This document shows, piece by piece, positions 28,950 to 38,065 of a stretch of DNA of 64,000 nucleotides. The notes under the pieces were generated by a model. That model saw only the letters and a list, made by a program, of their open reading frames with translations, was not told the origin of the DNA and made no database searches. The stretch is from Erythrobacter sp. YJ-T3-07 (GTDB taxonomy: Bacteria > Pseudomonadota > Alphaproteobacteria > Sphingomonadales > Sphingomonadaceae): NCBI RefSeq assembly GCF_015999305.1, contig NZ_JAEAGP010000001.1, forward strand, positions 2,356,001 through 2,420,000, in the 5' to 3' direction. The number at the start of each line of letters is the position of its first letter. Position 1 is the stretch's first letter. Made by a program: the position numbers and the translations under genes.

Positions 28950-30059
28950 ATGCACGACGCCCTGTTCCAGCCGATCCGCCTCGGCGCGATCACCGCGCCC
29001 AACCGGATTTTGATGGCACCGCTGACGCGCGGCCGCGCGACCCCGCCCAACTTCGTACCCAACGCGATGATGGAAACCTATTACCGCCAGCGCGCGGGTG
29101 CAGGCCTGATCATTACCGAGGCGACCGGGATCAGCGTGGAAGGGCTCGGCTGGCCCAACGCGCCGGGCATCTGGAGCGAAGAGCAGATCGAAGGCTGGAA
29201 GCCGATCACCGACGGCGTGCACGAGGATGGCGGGCGGATCGTCCTGCAGCTGTGGCACATGGGGCGGATCGTCCATTCCGATTTCCTCGGCGGGGAACCG
29301 CCGGTCTCGGCCAGCGCGACCACCGCGCCGGGCCACGCGCACACCCCCACGGGCCGCAAGGACCACGTGCAGGCCCGCGCGCTGTCGATCGACGAGATCA
29401 AGCGGGTGGTCGAGGATTACCGCAAGGCGGGTGAGAACGCGAAGGCCGCCGGGTTCGACGGGGTGCAGCTGCACGCCGCGAATGGCTACCTCATCGACCA
29501 GTTCCTGCGCCGCAGCAGCAACCTGCGCGAAGACGAATATGGCGGCTCTGCGGAAAACCGCGCCCGCCTGCTGGGCGAAGCGCTCGACGCGCTGATCGAT
29601 GTGTGGGGCGCGGATCGCGTCGGCCTGCGCCTGTCGCCCAATGGCGAGACGCAGGGTGTAGACGATCCCGATCCGGCGGAAACCTTCGGCGCGGCAGCGA
29701 AGGTGGCGGAAGATCGCAAGGTCGCCTTCCTCGAACTGCGCCAGCCCGGCCCCAACGGCACCTTCGGCGCGACCGATGTGCCCAAGCAGGATGCGCACAT
29801 CCGGGGGATCTACACCGGCCCGCTGGTGCTCAACAGCGATTACACGCCGGAAGAGGCAGCCAGCGATGTGGAGAGCGGGCGTGCCGACGCGATCAGTTTC
29901 GGCCGGCCGTTCATCTCAAACCCAGATCTGCCTACGCGGATCGCCAAGGGCGCGCATTTGGCTGAGAACGTCAAAGTGCCGCAAAGCTGGTACCTTCCCG
30001 GCCCCGAAGGCTACATCGATTATCCGACGCTGGAAGAAGAAGCCGCGGCGAGCGCCTGA
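28950..30059 (+). CDS. Old Yellow Enzyme family alkene reductase
   Basis: This 369-residue FMN-dependent NAD(P)H oxidoreductase is of the classical OYE/NemA type and reduces activated C=C bonds or nitro groups of electrophiles. Visible elements are the FMN-binding APLTRGRA near residue 25, LQLWHMGRI, the substrate-binding DGVQLHAANGYLIDQFLR, and GRPFISNPDL in the C-terminal phosphate-binding region. A strong AAGGAG precedes the ATG. In this genome it may serve electrophile detoxification, but the neighbours do not narrow the substrate. Confidence 0.95.
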   Translation: MHDALFQPIRLGAITAPNRILMAPLTRGRATPPNFVPNAMMETYYRQRAGAGLIITEATGISVEGLGWPNAPGIWSEEQIEGWKPITDGVHEDGGRIVLQLWHMGRIVHSDFLGGEPPVSASATTAPGHAHTPTGRKDHVQARALSIDEIKRVVEDYRKAGENAKAAGFDGVQLHAANGYLIDQFLRRSSNLREDEYGGSAENRARLLGEALDALIDVWGADRVGLRLSPNGETQGVDDPDPAETFGAAAKVAEDRKVAFLELRQPGPNGTFGATDVPKQDAHIRGIYTGPLVLNSDYTPEEAASDVESGRADAISFGRPFISNPDLPTRIAKGAHLAENVKVPQSWYLPGPEGYIDYPTLEEEAAASA

Positions 30060-30087
30060 TCTTCCGATCGCGGACCGGCGGACGGCG

Positions 30088-30432
30088 TTATTCGGCGTCG
30101 TCCGCCTGTTCGGGATCCGCCCCTTCGTCGCTGGCAGCATCGTCACTAGCGGCATCGTCAGCGCCAGCGTCGTCGTTAGCGGCATCGTCGTTCGCAGCAC
30201 CGCCACTGCCAGCGCGTCCATCGGCTGCGTCGCCATTGTCGTCGCCGCCACGTTTGGGCGACTGCGACTGGACCATCACCACCGGCAGCATGGAGTCGGT
30301 GATCGTCCCGCCCAGCACTTCGCCCTGCGGGCCGGTATCCTCGGCTTCTTTCGATTCGGCGGCATCCTCGCCTCCCCCGCACGAGGCGAGCAGCAAAGCG
30401 CATGCACCAATGGCCAAAATCCTGCGGGTCAT
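30088..30432 (-). CDS. Small lipoprotein with an acidic low-complexity tail
   Basis: This 114-residue protein has a lipoprotein signal with lipobox LLASC (Cys18), a short folded-looking middle ([21 protein letters not shown]), and a tail made of degenerate Asp/Ala repeats ([15 protein letters not shown]). The tail should be unfolded and very acidic. The ATG overlaps the lipB stop as ATGA, so the two are translationally coupled. I recognise no family. A role at the envelope surface is inferred only from the lipobox. Confidence 0.75.
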   Translation of the reverse strand: MTRRILAIGACALLLASCGGGEDAAESKEAEDTGPQGEVLGGTITDSMLPVVMVQSQSPKRGGDDNGDAADGRAGSGGAANDDAANDDAGADDAASDDAASDEGADPEQADDAE

Positions 30433-31088
30433 GACACGTCCTGTCGTTCGAGCGCCTCGAGAAACGTGGGCGCGGTTGCCTTCAATGCCTCATCCCACGC
30501 CTCGGGCGCAAGCGCGATCCCCAGATCGGCGAGGCTGGTGACGCCGAACTCGTCGATCCCGCAGGGGACGATTCCGGTGAAGTGCGAAAGGTCGGGCGAC
30601 AGGTTGACCGCAAAGCCGTGCATCGTCACCCAGCGCCGTACGCGCACGCCGATCGCCCCGATCTTCGCCTCGCGCCCGTCGGGCCCCTTGGTCCAGATGC
30701 CGACCCGTTCGGGCACCGTCCAGCACTCCACCCCGAGGCCGCCGAGCGTATCGACCACCCAGCCCTCCAGCGAGTGGACGAAGCGGCGGACATCCTTGCC
30801 GCGCCTGCGCAGGTCGAGCAGGGTGTAGGTCACCCGCTGACCCGGCCCATGATAGGTGTAGCGCCCGCCACGGCCCGCCTCGACCACTTCGAACCGCGGA
30901 TCGAGCAACTCGCTCGCCACAGCGCTGGTCCCCGCGGTGTAGACCGGCGGGTGCTCCAGCTGCCAGATCAGCTCGCGCGCCTCGCCCCGCTCGATCGCGG
31001 CGTTGCGCGCCTCCATCTGGTCCAGCGCCTCGCGATAGGGCACCTGCTGCGCGGCGACGTGCCATTCGATCTGTTCAAGTCCGGCCAT
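30429..31088 (-). CDS. lipB: Octanoyltransferase LipB
   Basis: This 219-residue enzyme moves octanoate from acyl carrier protein to lipoyl domains, the first step of lipoate assembly. The conserved [33 protein letters not shown] and GIVPCGI (catalytic Cys) are present. The start at 31088 gives the usual N-terminus; the frame is open much further upstream, opposite the next gene, which is spurious. The stop overlaps the acidic lipoprotein start by 4 bp. lipA is not in the window. Confidence 0.96.
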   Translation of the reverse strand: MAGLEQIEWHVAAQQVPYREALDQMEARNAAIERGEARELIWQLEHPPVYTAGTSAVASELLDPRFEVVEAGRGGRYTYHGPGQRVTYTLLDLRRRGKDVRRFVHSLEGWVVDTLGGLGVECWTVPERVGIWTKGPDGREAKIGAIGVRVRRWVTMHGFAVNLSPDLSHFTGIVPCGIDEFGVTSLADLGIALAPEAWDEALKATAPTFLEALERQDVS

Positions 31089-31148
31089 TTTCGTTTGCGT
31101 GGCCCATGACCCGCCGCTTATCAAGAGCCGCACACAAGGGGGTTGCCA

Positions 31149-31973
31149 ATGAAACTCGACATGAATCGCGCGTGGACCGAAGCGCTCAGCCTGATCCAGG
31201 CCAATATCGGCGTGGTCGCGACCGTCGCGGGCGTGTTCTTCTTCCTGCCCTATCTCGCCTTCGCATTGCTGATGCCGCAGACGGCCAACTTCGCCGTCGA
31301 ACCCAACCCGGACGATCCGACCGCCGCGTTCGATCAGATTATGGCGCTGTATGCGGACATCTGGTGGATCATGCTGCTGCTGATTGTAGCGCAGACCGTC
31401 GGCACGCTCGCCCTGCTGGCGCTGCTGCGGGCGGATAACCGCCCGACCGTGGGCCAGGCGATCACGGTGGGCGCGATCGGTTTCCTCACCTCCATCGCGG
31501 CGACCATCATCCTGTATATCGGCGTGGGCGTAATCGGGGGCGTGCTGATGGGGGTCGCGATCGCAAGCAAAATCACCGCGCTGGCAGTGATCCTGGGCCT
31601 CCTGCTGTTGGTCGCCTTCATCTACCTGATGGTGAAGTTCTCGCTGCTCGCGCCGGTCATCGCGATCGACAAGGTCTACAACCCGCTCACCGCCCTGCTG
31701 CGGTCGTGGCGGTTGACGAAAGGCAATTCGGTGCGGCTGTTCTTCTTCTACCTGCTGCTTTTCATCGCCCTCGTGGTGGTCAGCGGCGTGATCGGCATGA
31801 TCGTGATGCTGGTCTTCGGCCTGATGGGGGAGGAAGTCATGCTGATCGGTTCGGGGCTGATCAATTCGGCAGTTAATGCGGTGGTCATCGTGCTGATGCT
31901 GGGCGTCCTCGCCGCAGTTCACCGCCAGCTCGCCGGGCCGAGCGCGCAAAGCGTGGGCGAAACCTTCGAATAG
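31149..31973 (+). CDS. Glycerophosphoryl diester phosphodiesterase membrane-domain protein
   Basis: This 274-residue protein has about six membrane helices and matches the membrane domain found N-terminal in some glycerophosphodiesterases (GPDPase_memb), but no catalytic domain is attached. The motif [16 protein letters not shown] near residue 190 is typical of the family. The function is unknown. ATG 31149 is chosen because AAGGGGG lies eight bases upstream; an alternative TTG two codons earlier is less well placed. Confidence 0.8.
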   Translation: MKLDMNRAWTEALSLIQANIGVVATVAGVFFFLPYLAFALLMPQTANFAVEPNPDDPTAAFDQIMALYADIWWIMLLLIVAQTVGTLALLALLRADNRPTVGQAITVGAIGFLTSIAATIILYIGVGVIGGVLMGVAIASKITALAVILGLLLLVAFIYLMVKFSLLAPVIAIDKVYNPLTALLRSWRLTKGNSVRLFFFYLLLFIALVVVSGVIGMIVMLVFGLMGEEVMLIGSGLINSAVNAVVIVLMLGVLAAVHRQLAGPSAQSVGETFE

Positions 31974-32031
31974 CCTTTATGGGGGAGCGCCGATTGCCAC
32001 CTGCGCGCGCGCGGCCTAGCGTTGCGCCGTA

Positions 32032-33432
32032 ATGGCCGACAATCCCCCAACCGCTTCCGAGAATTCCCGTCTGAGCCCACCGGCTCCGGCAGATCACCAG
32101 GGCATCCCGCGCGGGCGCATGGCGCTGCTGTTCACCGTCGTGCTGGTCTCGGCGGCGGGCAACACGGCGATGCAGTCGGTCATGCCCTCGATCGGCACCG
32201 CGCTGGGCGTCGCGGACGTCTGGATCAGCCTGGCCTACAGCTGGTCCGCGCTGCTGTGGGTGATCTTCGCGCCCTACTGGGCAAGCCGGTCGGACCGGCG
32301 CGGCCGCAAGGCGATGATGGCGCTGGGCCTCGCAGGCTTCGTCGCCTCCATGGGCCTGTGCGGCGCGGTCCTCTGGATCGGCCTTGCGGGCTGGCTTACC
32401 CCGCTGCTGACCCTGCTGCTGTTTGCGCTGTGCCGCTCGCTCTACGGCCTGCTGGGTTCCGCCGCGCCGCCGGCGGTGCAGGCCTATGTCGCCAGCCGCA
32501 CCCCCCGCGCGGAGCGCACGCAGGCGCTGTCGCTCATCTCGTCCAGCTTCGGGCTCGGCACGGTGATCGGCCCCGCGCTTGCCCCCTTGCTGATCTTCCC
32601 GCTGGTCGGGCTGACCGGCCCGTTCTTCTCCTTCGCGCTGATCGGGATCGTCGCGATGGTCGCGCTGCGGCTGCGCCTGCCCAATGACGAGCCGCGCTTT
32701 GCCGCGCGCGGGCTCGCCTTCGATGCGCCCTATGGCGGCAGTGGCGCGGGCCGCCATGCGACCGACAAGCCGTCGGACGAGGAGGCGGATACGCCCGCCG
32801 GGCAAGACACGCCCCTGCCTGCCGAAGCGCCCGCTCTGAAATGGGCCGACAGGCGCATTCGCCCGTGGCTGCTGGCGGGGCTGCTAGGCGGCCACGCGCA
32901 GGCGATGATGCTGGGTATTGCGGGCTTCCTCGTGCTCGACCGGCTGGGCCTGCGCGACGATCCGCTGGCAGGTGCCGGGCCGGTCAGCATCGTGCTGATG
33001 ATCGGCGCGGTGGCGACCCTGCTCGCGCAATGGGGGCTGATCCCCATTCTGCATCTGGGCCCGCGTGTCTCGACACTGGCGGGCATGGCGTTGAGCGTGG
33101 TCGGCGCGGCGATCTTCGGCACGGCGGGCGACCTTCACGGCATCGCGCTGGGCTTTGCCGTCGCCGCGCTGGGCTTCGGCCTGTTCCGCCCCGGTTTCAC
33201 CTCGGGCATGTCGCTTGCGGTCAGCAGGCCGGAGCAGGGGCAGGTTTCGGGCAAGGTCGCCAGCGTCAACGGCGCGAGCTACATCTACGCGCCTGCACTG
33301 GGCGTGTGGCTGTACGGCCATAGCGACTGGATCGGCTTCGCCGCGATCATTGGCTTTTGCGTGGCGGTGATGGTGATCGGCTGGACCCGGCTCGATAGTG
33401 ACGAGGCGCTGATGGCACGCGCGGACGACTAG
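32032..33432 (+). CDS. MFS transporter
   Basis: This 466-residue major facilitator has twelve predicted helices. The loop between helices 2 and 3 is ASRSDRRGRKAMMALGLAGF (the family GxxxDRxGRR motif). A hydrophilic insertion of about 40 residues in the central loop (GGSGAGRHATDKPSDEEAD) separates the halves. The general pattern is that of TetA/multidrug-type proton antiporters, and the substrate is unknown. It stands alone on the plus strand between the GPDPase-type protein and the converging ArsC-family gene. Confidence 0.92.
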   Translation: MADNPPTASENSRLSPPAPADHQGIPRGRMALLFTVVLVSAAGNTAMQSVMPSIGTALGVADVWISLAYSWSALLWVIFAPYWASRSDRRGRKAMMALGLAGFVASMGLCGAVLWIGLAGWLTPLLTLLLFALCRSLYGLLGSAAPPAVQAYVASRTPRAERTQALSLISSSFGLGTVIGPALAPLLIFPLVGLTGPFFSFALIGIVAMVALRLRLPNDEPRFAARGLAFDAPYGGSGAGRHATDKPSDEEADTPAGQDTPLPAEAPALKWADRRIRPWLLAGLLGGHAQAMMLGIAGFLVLDRLGLRDDPLAGAGPVSIVLMIGAVATLLAQWGLIPILHLGPRVSTLAGMALSVVGAAIFGTAGDLHGIALGFAVAALGFGLFRPGFTSGMSLAVSRPEQGQVSGKVASVNGASYIYAPALGVWLYGHSDWIGFAAIIGFCVAVMVIGWTRLDSDEALMARADD

Positions 33433-33472
33433 GTCGCTCCGCACGCACCCGGGCTAGCCAAGCCCCGCCAGA

Positions 33473-33817
33473 TCAGAGGATTTCCAGCACCCGGTCCTGC
33501 GGGCGGCACAAGCGTGCGCCCTTCTCCGTCTCGACCAGCGGGCGCTCGATCAGGATCGGGTCGGCGACCATCGCATCCAGAATCGTGTCCGCATCGGCAT
33601 CGGGCAGGCCGCGTTCTTCCGCATCCGTGCCCCGTGTGCGCAGCCCCTCGGCAGGGGTGATCCCGGCATCGCGGTAAAGCTGGGCAAGCTTGTCGCGGGT
33701 CGGCGGCTCCTTGAGATATTCGACCACGGTGAGGTCGACCGACTTGAGGTTCTCAAGGATCGCAAGCGTCTTGCGCGAAGTGCCGCATTTCGGATTGTGC
33801 CAGATGGTCGCTTTCAT
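33473..33817 (-). CDS. arsC: ArsC/Spx-family arsenate reductase
   Basis: This 114-residue thioredoxin-fold protein is of the glutaredoxin-dependent arsenate reductase family. The catalytic Cys11 lies in HNPKCGTSRKT; downstream Arg residues match the oxyanion site (GLRTRGTD, RPLVETEKGARLCRP). It reduces arsenate to arsenite with glutathione and glutaredoxin. ATG 33817 has AAGGG about nine bases upstream. No arsenite pump or ArsR is adjacent. YffB-like relatives of unknown role share the fold, but the CGTSR and RLCRP motifs favour ArsC. Confidence 0.9.
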   Translation of the reverse strand: MKATIWHNPKCGTSRKTLAILENLKSVDLTVVEYLKEPPTRDKLAQLYRDAGITPAEGLRTRGTDAEERGLPDADADTILDAMVADPILIERPLVETEKGARLCRPQDRVLEIL

Positions 33818-33908
33818 GATCCGCATCCCTTCGATGAAACTGATGCCGCTCGCCTAGCGCCGCGCCGATCCCCAGCCAAGACGAGACTCTCGACATACAG
33901 CGGTTGTA

Positions 33909-33929
33909 ATTGCGAACCCTTCTCATTAG
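33909..33929 (+). promoter_or_regulatory. Putative iron-responsive operator upstream of the heme receptor
   Basis: A 21-bp site, ATTGCGAA-CCCTT-C-T-CAT-T-AG, ends 39 bp before the receptor start. The same skeleton (ATTGCGAA-N5-C-N-CAT-N-AG) lies 34 bp before the second TonB receptor at 57682-57702 on the other strand. It resembles alphaproteobacterial Fur-type sites, though the match to the classical Fur box is only partial. Confidence 0.5.
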
Positions 33930-33968
33930 TCGGAGCTATCGCGAATCAATTGCAACAAAGGGATCGCC

Positions 33969-36212
33969 ATGAGGGACCACACTTTCCGTATCGCGCTTTT
34001 GCTGGGGGCATCTGCCCTGCCCGGCGCGGTCCATGCGGAGGACGCCGCCACCGGTAAAGAAGAGGCCGCGCAGGCGGCCGGGGAAGGCGAACAGATCGTC
34101 GTCACCGCAACCCGCACCCCTCTCGCTATCGAGGATGTGCCCGCCACCGTCACCGTGATCGACGCCGAAGACATAGCCGATGACATGGTGACCGACATCA
34201 AGGATCTGGTCCGCTACGAACCGGGTGTCTCGGTGCGCCGCGCCCCTGCCCGCTTCGGCGCGGCGCTGGGCACGCTGGGCCGCGCGCGGAACGAGGATTT
34301 CGTGATCCGCGGGATCGGCGGCAACCGGGTGTTGATCCAGGTCGACGGCATCCGCACACCGCAGGGCTTCACCTTCGGCGCGCAGGAAGCGGGTCGTGGC
34401 GGCTACACCGATGTCAGCCTGGTCAAATCGGTCGAAATCCTGCGCGGGCCCGCATCGGCGCTCTATGGCAGTGACGGGCTGGCCGGGGCGGTCAGCTTTA
34501 CCACCAGCGATCCGGTCGACCTGATCGGAAACGACAGCTTCGGCGGCTTCGCCAGCGCTTCCTATTCGAGCGCTGACGAGGAATTCTCCGAAACCGTGGC
34601 GCTCGCCGGGCAGAGCGGCGCGTTCTCGGCGCTGCTCGCCTATACCCGCCGCGATTTCCACGAGCTGGAGAACAAGGCCACGGTCGGCGGGATCGGCGAG
34701 GCGCGCACGCTGCCCAACCCGCAGGATGGCGAGTCCGACGCGTTTCTGGGCAAGCTGGTGTGGGAACAGGGCGCGCACCGGGTACGACTGACCGGCGAGT
34801 ACCTCGACAGCGCGCTCTTCACCGACGTGCTGACCGGGCAAGGCCCGCAATTCCTGTTCGGCCCCTCCCCCAGCTGGATCGTCGACGACCTGACCGCCAA
34901 CGACACCACGAGCCGCAAGCGCGTCTCGCTCGACTGGACCTATAGCGGCGGTGGCGCGGTCGATTACGCGCATGTCGCGGCCTATTATCAGACGGGCAAG
35001 GACGTGCAGTTCGCAGACGAGGATCGCTCCCCCGTCGGGGCCACTCCGCGCCCCGATCGCGAACGGCTCAACACCTTCGAGAACGAGGTGTTCGGCGGCG
35101 TGGCCGAGGCGCGCAAGGTCTTCTCGACCGGCGCGATCGGCCATGTGCTGGCCTTCGGCGGCGATGTCAGCTTCACCCGGCAGGAGGGCCTGCGCGACGG
35201 GACCGAACCGCCCGCAGGCGAGGTCTTCCCCTCGCGCGCCTTCCCGGCGACCGACTTCACGCTGGGCGGGATATTCCTCGCCGACGAGATCGCGCTGTTC
35301 GACAACCGGCTGACGATCTTCCCCGCGGTGCGGTTCGACTTCTACGACCTCTCGCCGACCGACGACCCGCTGCTGCCCAGCTTCACCGGATCGGCCCAGA
35401 GCGGAAACCGCCTGTCGCCCAAGCTGGGCGTCACGCTGAAGCTGGCCGAGAACACGCTGCTTTTCGCCAATTACGCGCAAGGCTTCCGTGCGCCCACCCC
35501 CTATCAGGTGAACAATTTCTTCGAGAACCTGGCCTACGGCTACACCTCGCTGCCCAACCCGGACCTCGGCCCGGAAACCAGCGAGAGCTGGGAGGGCGGC
35601 TTGCGTTTCTCGACCGATGCGGTCTCGCTCCAAGTGGTTGGGTTCAAGGCCAATTACGACGACTTCATCAGCCAGCAGATCGTCGGCGGGTCGTTTACCC
35701 CCGCAGATCCGGCGCAATACCAGTACGTCAATTTCGACGCGGTCGAGATCAACGGGGCGGAGGCCAAGGCATCCTACCGTGCGGATAATGGCCTGACGGC
35801 GAACTTCGCCATCGCCTATGCCGATGGCGACATCCTGTCGCCGGGGGCTGCACCTCAGCCGCTCTCGACCATCGATCCACTCAATCTGGTGGCCGGTATC
35901 GGATACCGCCATCCGCAAGGGCGCTTCGGCATCAACCTGACCGCGATCCACCACGCGCGCAAGGAACTGGACGAGACGACCGGCACGTGCACCGGCGATT
36001 GCTATCGCCCCGACGCGTTCACGGTGCTCGACGCGACCGCCTTCGTCGCGATCACCGATGCGCTCAAACTGCGCGCCGGCATCTTCAACCTGACCGACGA
36101 GACCTACGCCTACTGGCAGGACGTGCGCGGCCTTTCCGACACTTCGACGATCACCTCGGCCTTCACCCGGCCGGGCCGCAACGCCAGCGTTTCGATCAAC
36201 TTTTCATTCTGA
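33969..36212 (+). CDS. TonB-dependent hemoglobin/heme-type receptor
   Basis: This 747-residue outer-membrane receptor has a signal peptide (residues 1-23, VHA before E), a TonB box region (EQIVVTATRTPLAIEDVPAT), a plug with RNEDFVIRGIGGNRVLIQVD and EILRGPASALYGSDGLAGAV, and a barrel ending in Phe. The barrel contains FRAPTPYQVNNFF and NPDLGPETSESW, the FRAP/NPxL hallmarks of heme/hemoglobin receptors. It probably imports heme iron across the outer membrane. An ATTGCGAA-type operator lies upstream. The DUF6607 gene follows 11 bp later in the same operon. Confidence 0.93.
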   Translation: MRDHTFRIALLLGASALPGAVHAEDAATGKEEAAQAAGEGEQIVVTATRTPLAIEDVPATVTVIDAEDIADDMVTDIKDLVRYEPGVSVRRAPARFGAALGTLGRARNEDFVIRGIGGNRVLIQVDGIRTPQGFTFGAQEAGRGGYTDVSLVKSVEILRGPASALYGSDGLAGAVSFTTSDPVDLIGNDSFGGFASASYSSADEEFSETVALAGQSGAFSALLAYTRRDFHELENKATVGGIGEARTLPNPQDGESDAFLGKLVWEQGAHRVRLTGEYLDSALFTDVLTGQGPQFLFGPSPSWIVDDLTANDTTSRKRVSLDWTYSGGGAVDYAHVAAYYQTGKDVQFADEDRSPVGATPRPDRERLNTFENEVFGGVAEARKVFSTGAIGHVLAFGGDVSFTRQEGLRDGTEPPAGEVFPSRAFPATDFTLGGIFLADEIALFDNRLTIFPAVRFDFYDLSPTDDPLLPSFTGSAQSGNRLSPKLGVTLKLAENTLLFANYAQGFRAPTPYQVNNFFENLAYGYTSLPNPDLGPETSESWEGGLRFSTDAVSLQVVGFKANYDDFISQQIVGGSFTPADPAQYQYVNFDAVEINGAEAKASYRADNGLTANFAIAYADGDILSPGAAPQPLSTIDPLNLVAGIGYRHPQGRFGINLTAIHHARKELDETTGTCTGDCYRPDAFTVLDATAFVAITDALKLRAGIFNLTDETYAYWQDVRGLSDTSTITSAFTRPGRNASVSINFSF

Positions 36213-36223
36213 GGGAGGACCAC

Positions 36224-37255
36224 ATGAAACTGACAACACTGATCGGCGCAGCCCTGCTCGCCACCACTGCCATCGCCAGCCCCGCGCTCGCCGACGGCCC
36301 CATCGCGGATCGCGGCGAAGCGGTCGAGCGCGCGCACTTCCAGAAGGACCGCGAGACCATCCTGTTAATGGCGGGCGACTACAAGGTGCGCTTCGACATG
36401 CAGGAATCGACCCCTTGGATGGAAGGTTACGAACCGCTCGATCGCAAGATTTCCGGCGGGTACGAATCGGTCCGCGTGATCGAGGATACCGGCACCAAAA
36501 TCGTCCTCCAGCACCTGCTGGTGGTCGGCGACGAGGGTGAGGAATTCGTCATCAAGCACTGGCGGCAGGACTGGGAATACGAGCCCGAGAAGATCCTCGC
36601 CTATACCGGCCCCAATACCTGGGAATGGAAGGAAATGCCCGAGCGGATGCGCAATGGCCGCTGGTCGCAGACGGTCTATCAGGTGGACGACAGCCCGCGC
36701 TATGCCGGGTGGGGCGAATGGCAGGACAGCCAGGGCATTCGCCGCTGGCGCTCCAACTGGACCAGCCGCCCGCTCGCCCGCCGCGACGCGGTGCGCCATC
36801 CGATCTACGACCGCTACGAAGGGATCAACCGCCACCAGCTGACCCCGACCGGCTGGATCCACTGGCAGGACAACACCAAGATGATGCCCGACGCGTCGGC
36901 AGAAGATGGGCTGAAGCCGGTGGTGCAGGAATACGTCCTCAACACTTATGACCGGTTCGATGGTTACAACACCGGCGCGGCCGATGCCTACTGGGCGGCC
37001 ACCAAGGATTACTGGGCGGCGGTGCGCGACATGTGGGCCGAGGTAGCCGAGGCGAATGGCGGCATCACGATCGAGGAAGAGGCCGAGACCGGCACGGTCA
37101 TCAGCGGTCGGCTGCTGACCATCGGAAACGAGCTGCAGGAAGGCACAATCGCGCAGGATGCCGCGATTGCAGAGGCACGCGCGCTGATCGGGGAGGCGAC
37201 GGCACCAGGCGCCGCCTCGAGCCGGCGCACGGCGGCTGCCGGGGCGGATTACTAG
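36224..37255 (+). CDS. DUF6607 family exported protein
   Basis: This 343-residue protein has a signal peptide (about residues 1-24, SPALA before D). The mature part is rich in Trp and aromatic residues (HWRQDWEYEPEKIL, GWGEWQDSQGIRRWRSNW) and matches the DUF6607 pattern. Such proteins commonly follow heme-type TonB receptors, which fits here. The biochemical role is not established; a periplasmic heme-handling role is an inference. The start at 36224 follows GAGGGAGGACC. The stop overlaps the convergent 2Fe-2S gene through a shared CTAG. Confidence 0.85.
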   Translation: MKLTTLIGAALLATTAIASPALADGPIADRGEAVERAHFQKDRETILLMAGDYKVRFDMQESTPWMEGYEPLDRKISGGYESVRVIEDTGTKIVLQHLLVVGDEGEEFVIKHWRQDWEYEPEKILAYTGPNTWEWKEMPERMRNGRWSQTVYQVDDSPRYAGWGEWQDSQGIRRWRSNWTSRPLARRDAVRHPIYDRYEGINRHQLTPTGWIHWQDNTKMMPDASAEDGLKPVVQEYVLNTYDRFDGYNTGAADAYWAATKDYWAAVRDMWAEVAEANGGITIEEEAETGTVISGRLLTIGNELQEGTIAQDAAIAEARALIGEATAPGAASSRRTAAAGADY

Positions 37256-37812
37256 CCCCTAGTCGCGGGCGGCGCGGTGGTGGTCCTCAATGCAGGCACG
37301 TCGCGCGCCGCCTCTTCCGGGGCGATGGCCGGTGGCGGCGCGGCGTCGATTACCTCGGCGCGCGCGGCCACCCGCCCTGCCCGCTCGATCGCGCGGACCA
37401 GCCGCGGATAGACCCCGCAGCGGCACAGGTTGGGGATCGCCGCGTCGATCTGCTCTCGCGAGGGTGAGGGATTGTCTTCCAGCAGCGCTGCCGCGGCGAT
37501 CGCGATCCCCGGCGTGCAGAAGCCGCACTGGATCGCCTGTTCGGCGACCAGCGCCTGCTGGACCGGGTGCGAACGATCGCGCGAAAGCCCCTCTATCGTG
37601 GTGATCAGCCGCCCTTCGGCCTCGGCAATGGAAACGAGGCAGGATCGCAGCGGCACGCCGTCGATCAGCACCATGCACGCACCGCAATCGCCCGTCCCGC
37701 AGCCGAATTTGGTGCCGGTAAGGTTGCTAGCCTCGCGCAGTGCAAACAGCAGTGGGGTTTCGGGGTCGAGCAGATATTGCACCGGCCGATTATTGACCGT
37801 CATCTTTGTCAC
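37252..37812 (-). CDS. Orphan (2Fe-2S) subunit of a molybdenum hydroxylase (IorA/CoxS-like)
   Basis: This 186-residue protein binds two 2Fe-2S clusters: a plant-ferredoxin type (KFGCGTGDCGACM, with distal Cys) and the four-Cys motif QCGFCTPG with CRCGVYP. It corresponds to the small subunit of xanthine-oxidase-family enzymes such as isoquinoline 1-oxidoreductase. A Pro/Ala-rich C-terminal tail of about 30 residues is unusual. No large molybdopterin subunit is within the window. The start is GTG 37812 or ATG 37803. Electron transfer is the inferred role. Confidence 0.9.
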   Translation of the reverse strand: MTKMTVNNRPVQYLLDPETPLLFALREASNLTGTKFGCGTGDCGACMVLIDGVPLRSCLVSIAEAEGRLITTIEGLSRDRSHPVQQALVAEQAIQCGFCTPGIAIAAAALLEDNPSPSREQIDAAIPNLCRCGVYPRLVRAIERAGRVAARAEVIDAAPPPAIAPEEAARDVPALRTTTAPPATRG

Positions 37813-37834
37813 GGCATCACCAAGCTAATCCGCC

Positions 37835-38065
37835 CTAATCCGCATAAAACTCGACCAGATGGCACCGCTCGCAGCGGAACGCGCGCAGCGGCTTGAGCTG
37901 CTTCTTGTCCACTTTGACGCTGCCGGTCCAGCCGGTCTGCGGCGTACCTTCCTGCCAGCGGGCGGGCTGCACCTCGCCATAGCCCATGTCGAGCACGAAG
38001 CCTTCGGCGGCGCGCCCGCCGCACTTGCCGCAATGGCGCGCTTCGGCGGGTGCAGGATCGCTCAC
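37835..38065 (-). CDS. Small zinc-ribbon protein coupled to the class II aldolase
   Basis: This 76-residue protein has two CxxC knuckles (CGKCGG near residue 12 and CERCHLVEF near residue 68), the pattern of a zinc ribbon. The start is GTG 38065, overlapping the aldolase stop as GTGA. I recognise no characterised family. The middle (GYGEVQPARWQEGTPQTGW) contains several aromatic residues. It may be a regulatory or structural partner, but that is speculation. Confidence 0.72.
   Translation of the reverse strand: MSDPAPAEARHCGKCGGRAAEGFVLDMGYGEVQPARWQEGTPQTGWTGSVKVDKKQLKPLRAFRCERCHLVEFYAD

Noticed and set aside
31089..31949. Long N-terminal extension of lipB
   Set aside because: LipB has its normal N-terminus at 31088, and the extension is antisense to the membrane protein gene.
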